The position numbers and the translations under genes are program-made. 56,690 nucleotides of DNA from Pseudomonadota bacterium (lineage in GTDB: Bacteria > Pseudomonadota > Gammaproteobacteria > Steroidobacterales > Steroidobacteraceae). Positions within the stretch are counted from its first letter, which is position 1. Each line of letters begins with the position of its first letter. Positions 49,269 to 56,690 of the stretch are shown here, piece after piece. Location: NCBI GenBank assembly GCA_018261655.1, contig JAGTSG010000004.1, forward strand, positions 1-56,690. Direction: 5' to 3'. The notes below the pieces were generated by a model, which was given only the letters and a program-made list of their open reading frames with translations, was not told where the DNA came from and did not search any database.

Positions 49269-49317
49269 CCCGTGCTCCTCACCTGCCGCAGCGGACGGCC
49301 GCGGAAGGTCGGGAATT

Positions 49318-50586
49318 CTAGGCCAAAGGGTCCAGCAAGGGCACGACCAGCGCCAGCAGCCGGTCCAGCGCGCCCCGGTTGGCCTCGAGCACCGCGAGTC
49401 CGCGGCCCCCCTGCTCACGCCTCGCCGCCTCGTCCGCCAGGAGCCTCTCCAGCGCAGCCGCGAGGGAGCGCGGGTCCGTGACCGTGCCGACCGCCCCGGC
49501 CTCCGTGAGCTTGAGGTAGATGTCCTCGCCGTTGAAGTTGTGCGGACCGGTGAGTATGGGCTTGCCGAGCGCCGCGGGCTCGAGCAGGTTGTGGCCGCCG
49601 ATCGGCACCAGGCTGCCGGCGACGAACGCGACGTCGGCGGCCGCATAGAACATCATCAGCTCGCCCATCGTGTCGCCGAGTATCGCCTCGGTCGCGGCCT
49701 CGACCGGCTGGCCGCCGGACCGGCTGATCCACCGCAGGCCGCGTCGGTCGAGCAGCTGCGCGACCTCCGCGAACCGGTTCGGGTGCCGCGGGACCAGCAG
49801 CAACAGGCTGTCGGGAAGGCTGCGGCGCAGCGCCGCATGCGCGTCGAGCACCAGCGCCTCCTCACCCTCGTGGGTGCTGCCGGCCACCCACACCGGCCGT
49901 CCCCGGGCCTGGTCCCGCCGCCAGGCCGCACCGCGCACCCCAGCGTCGTCGTGCAGCTCGAAGTCGAACTTGATGTTCCCGGTGACGTGGGTGCGCTCGG
50001 CGGCCGCGCCGATCGAGCGGAACCTCTCGGCATCCGACTCGCTCTGCGCCGCGATCACGATGCCGTGCGACAGCGTCTGCCGGAAGAGCGGCACGAGGCG
50101 CCGGTAGCGCCTCACCGACCGCGGGGAAATCCGCGCGCTCGCGAGCACGAGTGGCACGCCGCGCCGGCCGCATTCGGCAAACAGGTTGGGCCACAGCTCG
50201 GTCTCGATGATGATGGCGATGCGCGGCTGGACGCGGTCGAAGAAGCGCCTCACCGCGCCGGGCATGTCCAGCGGCACGTAGCGATGCTCGACCGCATCCC
50301 CGAAAAGGAGCCGGCAGCGCGCTGCGCCGGTCGGCGTGACCGTGGTCAGCACCAGCCGCGATCCCGGGCAGCGCGCCAGCAGCCGCCTCACCAGCGGCGC
50401 GGCAGCCTGAACCTCGCCGACCGAGACGGCATGGACCCAGATCGAGCCGGGCGCGGCCTGGCTGCCGAAACCGAGGCGCTCGCGTCGCCGCTCGCGGTAG
50501 CTCCGGTCCCGCACGCCGCGTGCCAGCTCCAGCAGGAAGGCCACCGGCGCCACGACGTGGATCAGCAGGTTGTAGAGCAGGCGCAC
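49318..50586 (-). CDS. waaA: 3-deoxy-D-manno-octulosonic acid (Kdo) transferase
   Basis: WaaA attaches Kdo to lipid IVA in LPS core synthesis at the inner membrane. The 422-residue GT-B enzyme has an N-terminal membrane helix (LLYNLLIHVVAPVAFLLELA), the motif SIWVHAVSVGEV and the acceptor segment IIIETELWPNLF. GGHNLLEPAALGKPILTGPHNFN completes the set. The start is GTG 50586. kdkA, encoded just upstream on the same strand (gap 9 bases), would phosphorylate the single Kdo it adds, so a monofunctional WaaA is likely. Confidence 0.95.
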   Translation of the reverse strand: MRLLYNLLIHVVAPVAFLLELARGVRDRSYRERRRERLGFGSQAAPGSIWVHAVSVGEVQAAAPLVRRLLARCPGSRLVLTTVTPTGAARCRLLFGDAVEHRYVPLDMPGAVRRFFDRVQPRIAIIIETELWPNLFAECGRRGVPLVLASARISPRSVRRYRRLVPLFRQTLSHGIVIAAQSESDAERFRSIGAAAERTHVTGNIKFDFELHDDAGVRGAAWRRDQARGRPVWVAGSTHEGEEALVLDAHAALRRSLPDSLLLLVPRHPNRFAEVAQLLDRRGLRWISRSGGQPVEAATEAILGDTMGELMMFYAAADVAFVAGSLVPIGGHNLLEPAALGKPILTGPHNFNGEDIYLKLTEAGAVGTVTDPRSLAAALERLLADEAARREQGGRGLAVLEANRGALDRLLALVVPLLDPLA

Positions 50587-50595
50587 CGGCGGCCC

Positions 50596-51324
50596 TCAGC
50601 CCACCGGGCCCGCGTCGTGCGAGCGCTTCAGCGCCGCGAATCGCGCTTGCCATTCGTCGCCGCGGCCGGCGCCCGTGCCGACCTTCTCGAGGGAACGGGC
50701 GAGTCGCGCCAGCACCTGCTCGCGCCACGGCCCGGGCCGCTCAATTCGCCCACGGTCGAAGTCGAGCAGCCACGCGCCGCCGCGCCCGTCGAGCATGATG
50801 TTGTGGGCGTTGAGGTCGGCGTGCCGGACGCCGGCGTCGTGGAAGCGGCGGATACAGCGTCCCGCGAGGGCCCAGTCCTCGTCCGTCGCCTCCCCGGCCA
50901 GCCAGCGCGCGGCCAGCGAGGCCGCGCCCGGCAGCCGCTGGGTGACGAGCTCGCCGCTGTACCCGAGCCCGCGGCGGCAGTAGCGCGCGGCCACCGGCCG
51001 CGGCACCGGCAGCCCGAGGCCCGCCAGCTCGGCCAGCAGGCGGAGCTCCCGGAAGGCACGCGTTCGCGCCTCGCCCAGCCACAGGTAGCGGTCGCGGGAA
51101 ACACGCGCCGCCAGCCCGCCCCGCAGGTAGCGCCGGAGCACCAGTTCGAGGCCATCGAGCGTGATGAAACTCACCGAGCCCCGTCCGCCCGGCGCCTCGG
51201 CCAGCCGGCCCCGCGCAACCAGCGCCTCGCGCTCGAAGAGCGACGCGGGGTCCACCCCGACTGTCGGGTCGACCAGCATCGCGCCGCGGGGGAGCTCCAG
51301 GCGTTGGAAGGCCATGCGCCTCAT
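50596..51324 (-). CDS. kdkA: 3-deoxy-D-manno-octulosonic acid kinase
   Basis: KdkA phosphorylates Kdo in lipid A-Kdo, typical of bacteria with a single Kdo such as Haemophilus and many other Gammaproteobacteria. The 242-residue protein kinase-like enzyme has VLRRYLRGGLAARVSRDRYLW, catalytic RHADLNAHNIMLD and metal-binding LLDFDRGRIE. The start is ATG 51324, or ATG 51315 three codons later. Its neighbour is waaA. Confidence 0.93.
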   Translation of the reverse strand: MRRMAFQRLELPRGAMLVDPTVGVDPASLFEREALVARGRLAEAPGGRGSVSFITLDGLELVLRRYLRGGLAARVSRDRYLWLGEARTRAFRELRLLAELAGLGLPVPRPVAARYCRRGLGYSGELVTQRLPGAASLAARWLAGEATDEDWALAGRCIRRFHDAGVRHADLNAHNIMLDGRGGAWLLDFDRGRIERPGPWREQVLARLARSLEKVGTGAGRGDEWQARFAALKRSHDAGPVG

Positions 51325-51349
51325 CCTAGCGCGTGCGCACGCGGCCGGT

Positions 51350-53011
51350 TCAGCCCGCGGCGCCCGTGCCAGCCGGGGCTGGTGGCGCGGCGGGCGCCGG
51401 GTACCAGTCGCCGGGCTTCACCAGTTTCGACTCGGCGGGATCGCCCTCGTAGGCGGGCGTCATGATCTGCACGCCGTACTCGTTGAAGACGTCGAGGATG
51501 TTGGCGTGCAGCGCCGAATACAGCCGCTGCATCCGGCTGGCGTCCTCGGTGTAGGCATTGATCTCGTACACGACGCAGAAGTCGCCGAGGCTGCGCTGCA
51601 GGACGAATGGCGGCGGCTCATGCTTCAGTCCCCCGGTGCGCCCGGCTGCCATCAGCAGCATGGCCTCGACCTGCCGCCACGGCGTCTCGTAGCCGATGCC
51701 GACCGTCGTGTGCAGGATCAGGCCCTGCTCCCGGGCGAGCGCGCTGTAGTTGACGATGCTCCGGCCGAGGATCTCCGAGTTCGGCACGACGACGAGCTCG
51801 TTCTTGGGTGTGCGCAGCGTGGTGACCAGCACGCGCGACTCGACCACGTCACCGGTCACGTCGCCGACCTGGATCCGGTCGCCGCGCCGGAAGGCGCGGC
51901 GGTAGGTCATGGTGTAGCCGGCGATGACGTTGGCGATCACGGACGAGGACCCGAGCGAGAACAGCACGCCCAGCATCACCGAGACGCCCTTGAAAGCGGC
52001 CGAGTCGGAACCCGGGATGTACGGGTAGGCAACGACCAGGGCGAAGGCCACCACGAAGATCCGCACCACCTTGTAGGTCGGGAGCGCCCATTCGGCGTCG
52101 AAGTGCTGGAACTGCAGCGTGCCGCGCCCGATGGCATCGAAGTACAGCCGCGTGAGCTTCAGCAGGTAACGGACGACGAACACCAGCACGGCCAGGAACA
52201 CGAGGTTGGGCAGCGCGTCGAGCAGGGCCATCCCGAGGGTCGCGAGCGGGTCGGCCACGAGGCTGAACAGCCGTTCGCCGACCGGGCGCGTCAGCGGCCA
52301 GAGCCTCAGCACGAAGTCCAGGTAGGCATAGATCACCGCAGCCACGCCCACCCAGAAGACCACCCTCGGCGTCGCCTGCACGACCGACAGCAGGTGCCGG
52401 GCCTTGACAACCTCGAAGGACTGGACGCCGACCGACCGCACCCGCGAGGCAATGCGGGTCTCGACGTAGCCGCGCAGCCGGCGCGACGCGCGTGCCAGGA
52501 CCCACAGGACGATCACCATGAGCACGGTCGCCCCGGCGCTCCAGCGCGCGTTTCGCCAGCGCACCTCCGGGGAGCGCTGTGCACGCCACTCGACGATCGC
52601 GCCCACCAGCATGTCGCGGGTCACCTGCGCGAGATTCTGGCGATTCATGTCCTCGATGGCCGCGTCGGCGTCGGTCACGGTCAGCAGCGTCACGGTCCCG
52701 GCCACGATGGCGGTGCCGCGCAGGTTCTCCTGGAGCGACAGCCCGTCCGCCGGGAGCGCCTCGTTGCGCGCGAATTCCACGATCCGCCGCTCGATGTCCG
52801 CGGCGCGTTCCGCCGCCGGGAAGCCCGCGATGCCGCGAACGCGCAGGATGGCACGGCCATCCACCTTGACGAGCGCCGTGGCCGGGCCGGCCGCCTCGCC
52901 GCCGTCCCCTTCGGCCGCGACCGCCGCTGCGGGCCCGGGCCACCACAGGGCGAGGAGGGCAACGGGCAGCAGGGAGCGGCACAGGGCCCGCAGGCAGTTC
53001 ACTCGCGACAT
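51350..53011 (-). CDS. MscS-family mechanosensitive ion channel
   Basis: This 553-residue protein has a signal peptide (to about residue 33), a ~100-residue periplasmic domain and about five membrane segments. The MscS pore helix is followed by the beta domain (SLGSSSVIANVIAGYTM, FRRGDRIQVGDVTGDVVE, NELVVVPNSEILGRSIVNYS). The large periplasmic N-terminus sets it apart from 286-residue MscS and resembles the YbdG/MscK-type larger channels. It should open under hypo-osmotic shock. ATG 53011. The C-terminus is Pro/Ala-rich. Confidence 0.92.
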   Translation of the reverse strand: MSRVNCLRALCRSLLPVALLALWWPGPAAAVAAEGDGGEAAGPATALVKVDGRAILRVRGIAGFPAAERAADIERRIVEFARNEALPADGLSLQENLRGTAIVAGTVTLLTVTDADAAIEDMNRQNLAQVTRDMLVGAIVEWRAQRSPEVRWRNARWSAGATVLMVIVLWVLARASRRLRGYVETRIASRVRSVGVQSFEVVKARHLLSVVQATPRVVFWVGVAAVIYAYLDFVLRLWPLTRPVGERLFSLVADPLATLGMALLDALPNLVFLAVLVFVVRYLLKLTRLYFDAIGRGTLQFQHFDAEWALPTYKVVRIFVVAFALVVAYPYIPGSDSAAFKGVSVMLGVLFSLGSSSVIANVIAGYTMTYRRAFRRGDRIQVGDVTGDVVESRVLVTTLRTPKNELVVVPNSEILGRSIVNYSALAREQGLILHTTVGIGYETPWRQVEAMLLMAAGRTGGLKHEPPPFVLQRSLGDFCVVYEINAYTEDASRMQRLYSALHANILDVFNEYGVQIMTPAYEGDPAESKLVKPGDWYPAPAAPPAPAGTGAAG

Positions 53012-53045
53012 GGAAGGACCTCGGTGTGGCCGCTGCCGGCCGGCT

Positions 53046-53252
53046 TCAGGCGCGCAGCGTGTACTCGGCGCTGCAATACGGGCACTTGGCCCAGCCCGAC
53101 TTCTCGATCGCCAGGTACACCCGTGGATGCGAGTTCCACAGCTGCATGGAAGGCATCGGGCAGGACAGCGGCAGGTCTGCGGCGGTGACCACGTAGTTGT
53201 TGCTGGCGTTGGGCTCGATCAGCCCGTCCCGGTGAGGCGCTGCGCTGCTCAT
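53046..53252 (-). CDS. CHCC-type zinc-finger domain protein
   Basis: This 68-residue protein has the zinc-finger CHCC pattern LSCPMPSMQLWNSHPRVYLAIEKSGWAKCPYCSAEYTL (Cys-His-Cys-Cys). Similar small proteins are frequent near glnE/ilvE or waa genes in Gammaproteobacteria and resemble the complex I subunit NDUFS6 motif. Function unknown. The start is ATG 53252, 25 bases after the glnE stop. Confidence 0.88.
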   Translation of the reverse strand: MSSAAPHRDGLIEPNASNNYVVTAADLPLSCPMPSMQLWNSHPRVYLAIEKSGWAKCPYCSAEYTLRA

Positions 53253-53277
53253 GACGGTTCTCCCTGCGACGCCGGAA

Positions 53278-56193
53278 TTATAGGGGCGAAGGCTCGCCGC
53301 CAGCGACCATCACCGCCTGCCATACGCGCAGCACCCGATGGCGCCCGGCCTCGAGAGGCCCGCCCGGGACCACCGGCGGACGCTCCTCGAGCGACAGACG
53401 ATGCGAGATCTGGCGGAAGGACCGGTAGGCATCCACGAGGGCGTCGATGACCCGGTGGTCGACCAGCGCCGCGGAGCCCACCGACTCCAGCTGGCGGATC
53501 GTGTCGGAGTAGGCGGCGAGCGGCGGGTACTCGCCGGCCCAGCGCAGTACCCAGTACTGTGCCAGGAACTCGATGTCGGCGATGCCGCCCGGGTCCTGCT
53601 TCAGGTCGAACTCGCCCTCGCCCGCGCGACCGAGCTCGGCACGCATCCGTTCGCGCATGGACCGCACGTCCTCGCGCAGCGTGTCGCGCCTCACGTGGCG
53701 GGTGAGCACCTCCATGCGGATCCGCTCGAACTCCGCGCGGACGGGCGGCGCGCCGGCCACCGAGCGGGAGTGCAGCAGCGCCTGGTGCTCCCAGGTCCAC
53801 GCGTCCCGCTCCTGGTACTCGGCAAAGGCCCGCACCTGCGTCACGGTCAGCCCGCCCTTGCCGCTCGGCCGCAGCCGCATGTCCACCTCGTAGAGCCGGC
53901 CCGCGGCGGTGTGCACCGTCAGCAGGTGCACGAGTCGCTGCCCGAAGCGCGTGAAGAACACCGCGTTGTCCACCACCTTCGGGCCCGCCGTCTGCTGCCG
54001 CTCGCCCTCGGAGTCGTGCAGGAAGACCAGGTCGAGGTCGGAGGCATAGCCCAGTTCCCATCCTCCGAGCTTGCCGTAGCCCACTGCCGCGAGGCCCACG
54101 GTGCGCAGCTGCCCTTCGGCGCCGCACTGCGGCTCCCCGTGGATCGCGACCAGCTGGTCCCAGGCCATGCGCATCGACCGCTCGAGGATGAGCTCGGCCA
54201 CGTCGGTGAGCCGATCGCTGACGACCATCAGCGGCAGCCGGCCGGTCAGGTCGAGCAGCGCGACGCGAAAGGAGGCCGCGCGCCGGAAGTGGCGGAGCGC
54301 GTCCACCTGCCGCTCGAGGTCGTCAGCGGCGTGTTCGAGTCGCGCGTCGAGCTCGCGCGCGAACTGCGCGCGGTCCGGAAGGACCTCGAAGAGCCGCTCG
54401 TCCACGAGTTCGTCGAGCAGGATCGGGAAGGCGGCGACCTGCCGGGCCAGGAAGTCGCCCTGCTCGCAGGCCTCGACCAGCCGCTCGAGGGCCTGCGGAT
54501 TCTCGTTCAGCAGCGCCAGGTAGGCCGTGCGCCCGCCGATCGACTCGACGATGCTGCACAGCCGCCTGAGCAGCGCCGCCTCGCCGTCGTTGCCGCGTAG
54601 CCCGGCGCGCGCCACGATCGTGCGCAGCAGGCGGGGCAGCAGCGTCGCCAGTCGCCTGCGGCCGTGCTCGTCGAGCCGGGCCTGGTAGCTCGAACCGGGC
54701 AGCTCGAGCAGCTGCCCTGCCACGGCCTCCGGGTCGGCGAGGCCGAGTGCCGCAAGGTCCTCGATGACCCGCTGCCGGTCCGGTTCCATCGCCCACAGCG
54801 AGGCGAGGTCGCCGGGCCCGGCGGGCTCCGCCTCACGGGACGGTCCGAGGATCACGTCGCGGAATCTCGCCGTGACGCGCCCGCGCACCTCTTCCAGGGC
54901 GCGCGAGAAGCTGCCCCAGTCCGCGTATCCCATGCCTGCGGCGACGCGCGCCCGGCCCAGTGCGTCCGCCGGCAGGTTGTGGGTCTGGGCGTCGTCCACC
55001 ATCTGCAGGCGGTTCTCCACGCGGCGCAGGAATTCGTAGCAGCCGCCCAGTTCGGCGACCGCCTCGTGCCTCAGCAGCTTGGAGCCCTCCAGCAGGGGCA
55101 GGACGCCGAGCAGGGAGGGATTCTGCAGGCGCCGCTCGCTGCCGCCGCGCAGCAGCTGCAGGGACTGGACGACGAACTCGACTTCGCGGATGCCGCCGGG
55201 ACCGAGCTTCACGTTGTCCTGCAGCTCGCGGCGCGCGACTTCGCGGGCGATCATCTCCTTCATCCCGCGCAGCGACTCGAACACGCCGAAGTCGAGGTAC
55301 CGGCGGTAGACGAACGGGCGGACGACTTCCTCGTAGAGCGCTTCGTAGGCCGCCTCGCCCGCCACCGCGCGCGCCTTGACGTAGGCGTAGCGCTCCCAGT
55401 CGCGCCCATGCTGCTGGAGGTAGTCCTCGAAGGCGCCGAAACTCGCGACCAGCGGGCCGGACTCGCCGAAGGGACGCAACCGCATGTCGACCCGGAAGGC
55501 GAAGCCGTCCACGGTCGGCGCGTCGAGCAGCCGGATGAGCATCTGGCCGAAGCGCGTGAAGTACTCCTCGTTGGCGATGCTGCGTCGCCCGTCGGTCTCG
55601 CCGGCCTCCGGATGGAGGAACACGAGGTCGACGTCGGAGGAGAAATTGAGCTCGCGGCCGCCCAGCTTGCCCATGCCCAGCACGAGGAGCTCCAGCGGCG
55701 CTCCTGACGCGGAGCGTGGCCGCCCGAACCGCGGCGCCAGCGCGCGGGTCGTGAACGCGTGCGCCGCGCGTATTGCGGCATCGGCCAGTCCGGAGAGGCC
55801 GCCGAGCGTCTCGGCCAGCGACGCGCCGCGGGCCAGGTCGCGCCAGGCGATGCGCACCATTTCACGGTGCCTGAGCCGCCTGAGCGCCGCCATGAAGGCA
55901 GGCTCTTCGGGAAACTCATCGACCAGGGCAAGCGCGCGGGCCTCGATCCCTCGCGGCTGGCCGGGCCGGTCGAGCTCCCCGCCCGCGACCAGAGACGGCA
56001 GCAGTCCGGGGGAGCGGCTCAGTGTCGCGGCGATGAACTCGCTGCAGGCAAAGACGCTGGCAAGCTCCGGCTCGCCAAGTCCCGCGTCGTCGCCGCCCGC
56101 GGCACGGTAGCGGTCCAGCAGCTCGCGTCCGCGCGCCGCGAGCTGCCCGGTGACCGGGGGCAGCGCGGGACCCGGCTCAGCTTCCCCGGACAC
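53278..56193 (-). CDS. glnE: Bifunctional glutamine synthetase adenylyltransferase/deadenylase
   Basis: GlnE adenylylates glutamine synthetase when nitrogen is plentiful and removes AMP when it is scarce. The 971-residue protein (E. coli 946) has two nucleotidyltransferase domains. The deadenylase active site is in LLVLGMGKLGGRELNFSSDVDLVFLH and the adenylylase site in LAAVGYGKLGGWELGYASDLDLVFLHD. A helical regulatory linker joins them. GTG 56193 starts 2 bases after the EamA stop and is preferred over GTG 56232, which would overlap the EamA coding region. Confidence 0.96.
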   Translation of the reverse strand: MSGEAEPGPALPPVTGQLAARGRELLDRYRAAGGDDAGLGEPELASVFACSEFIAATLSRSPGLLPSLVAGGELDRPGQPRGIEARALALVDEFPEEPAFMAALRRLRHREMVRIAWRDLARGASLAETLGGLSGLADAAIRAAHAFTTRALAPRFGRPRSASGAPLELLVLGMGKLGGRELNFSSDVDLVFLHPEAGETDGRRSIANEEYFTRFGQMLIRLLDAPTVDGFAFRVDMRLRPFGESGPLVASFGAFEDYLQQHGRDWERYAYVKARAVAGEAAYEALYEEVVRPFVYRRYLDFGVFESLRGMKEMIAREVARRELQDNVKLGPGGIREVEFVVQSLQLLRGGSERRLQNPSLLGVLPLLEGSKLLRHEAVAELGGCYEFLRRVENRLQMVDDAQTHNLPADALGRARVAAGMGYADWGSFSRALEEVRGRVTARFRDVILGPSREAEPAGPGDLASLWAMEPDRQRVIEDLAALGLADPEAVAGQLLELPGSSYQARLDEHGRRRLATLLPRLLRTIVARAGLRGNDGEAALLRRLCSIVESIGGRTAYLALLNENPQALERLVEACEQGDFLARQVAAFPILLDELVDERLFEVLPDRAQFARELDARLEHAADDLERQVDALRHFRRAASFRVALLDLTGRLPLMVVSDRLTDVAELILERSMRMAWDQLVAIHGEPQCGAEGQLRTVGLAAVGYGKLGGWELGYASDLDLVFLHDSEGERQQTAGPKVVDNAVFFTRFGQRLVHLLTVHTAAGRLYEVDMRLRPSGKGGLTVTQVRAFAEYQERDAWTWEHQALLHSRSVAGAPPVRAEFERIRMEVLTRHVRRDTLREDVRSMRERMRAELGRAGEGEFDLKQDPGGIADIEFLAQYWVLRWAGEYPPLAAYSDTIRQLESVGSAALVDHRVIDALVDAYRSFRQISHRLSLEERPPVVPGGPLEAGRHRVLRVWQAVMVAGGEPSPL

Positions 56194-56195
56194 GA

Positions 56196-56618
56196 TCAGC
56201 GCCTGCTGATGAGCCACAGGCCGACGATGCACAGCGCGATGCCGGCGACGTTGGCGAGGCTCAGGCGCTCACGGAACGCGGCGACGCCGACGATGATCAG
56301 CATCAGCGCCGCGACGGACTGCGTCACCAGCTGGCCGAGGCTCAGGTCGAAGCCGGAGCGGTACAGCAGCAGGAATCCGAGGTCGAGGCCGACAATCGTC
56401 CCCGCGAGCGCCAGCGCGGTCCAGTTGACCTGCCGCAGCGACTCCCTGAGCGGCACGCCGTCCGGCACCAGCACGGCGGCCGCGGCAAACAGCACGGTGA
56501 CCGTCGCGTAGGTCACCGCCAGCGACACCAGCGGATTGACGGCGCCCGGCGTCAGCTTGATGACGAGGTGGTAACCGAAGGTCGAGACGATGGCGAGGAC
56601 GAGCCAGGCGGCCTGCAT
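56196..56618 (-). CDS. EamA-domain small membrane transporter
   Basis: This 140-residue protein has about five membrane segments and a single EamA (drug/metabolite transporter) domain (AWLVLAIVSTFGYHLVIKL ... SLANVAGIALCIVGLWLISRR), half the usual two-domain length, so it would have to dimerise. ATG 56618 is preceded by an AGGAAG ribosome site. The 72 bases before it to the window edge show no gene. It abuts glnE, which suggests co-transcription; no substrate can be assigned. Confidence 0.88.
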   Translation of the reverse strand: MQAAWLVLAIVSTFGYHLVIKLTPGAVNPLVSLAVTYATVTVLFAAAAVLVPDGVPLRESLRQVNWTALALAGTIVGLDLGFLLLYRSGFDLSLGQLVTQSVAALMLIIVGVAAFRERLSLANVAGIALCIVGLWLISRR

Positions 56619-56690
56619 GTCGGTGCTTCCTGAAACAGTCAGGCAATCGTAACCGCTGGCACAGGTACCCGGTACGGGCCTGTCCTGCAA

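Overview
This is a very GC-rich (about 70% by eye), densely packed stretch of bacterial chromosome. I read 58 protein genes and no gene-free stretch above about 150 bases. I found no rRNA, tRNA, CRISPR array, insertion sequence, integrase or phage gene. The gene content is a Gram-negative core: LPS export (lptD, waaA, kdkA), the outer-membrane chaperone SurA, the Rod wall-elongation machinery, GlnE, ApaG/ApaH and LipA/LipB. The order amgK-murU // lptD-surA-pdxA-rsmA // apaG-apaH and the rod-dacA-dat-ybeD-lipB-lipA run are typical of Gammaproteobacteria. My best guess is a lineage near Xanthomonadales/Steroidobacterales; this is inferred from gene order and composition only. gatCAB implies indirect charging of tRNA-Gln and/or tRNA-Asn. 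Non-ATG starts and 1-4 base stop/start overlaps are common.

Layout. 1-6326 (minus): gatC-gatA-gatB-hslO, then metF-metH, with metH running off the left edge. 6456-16382 (plus): mreBCD-mrdA-rodA-mltB-rlpA, then dacA, a D-amino-acid transaminase gene and ybeD, one long cell-wall unit. 16387-20357 (minus): amgK-murU (MurNAc recycling), then lipA, an OsmC-like gene and lipB; a REP-like palindrome lies at the lipB start. 20461-27519 (plus): lptD-surA-pdxA-rsmA, then usp-apaG-apaH. 27520-28077 (minus): an unrecognised secreted protein. 28216-30314 (plus): a cyclase-family hydrolase and kynureninase. 30305-34302 (minus): rlmI-like, lgt, thyA, a SET-domain methyltransferase and folA. 34416-42498: mixed accessory and housekeeping genes, including a DUF255 thioredoxin protein, a MAPEG protein, a GDT1-type cation exporter, a Thr/Ser dehydratase, GNAT, GFA and AEC genes, a HIT-VOC fusion, DUF486 and HAD genes. 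42529-47343 (minus): cytochrome c, comB-like, nadQ-like, nadA, nadB. 47393-56618 (minus): an EamA transporter, glnE, a CHCC zinc finger, a MscS channel, kdkA, waaA, an ornithine-decarboxylase-like gene and a DUF882 peptidase.

Functional themes. Wall growth, trimming and recycling dominate the left half. NAD supply is the clearest regulated unit: a Nudix-type regulator lies upstream of nadA-nadB, and the gap between them holds a near-consensus sigma-70 promoter with two related 19-bp dyads. An incomplete kynurenine pathway sits elsewhere in the window.

I do not see a convincing wholly new multi-gene system. The items most worth following are the HIT-VOC fusion, the small eukaryote-like SET methyltransferase, the nadQ/nadA operator pair, the cytochrome c/ComB-like pair, the cyclase with altered metal motif beside kynU, and the REP-like palindrome at lipB.
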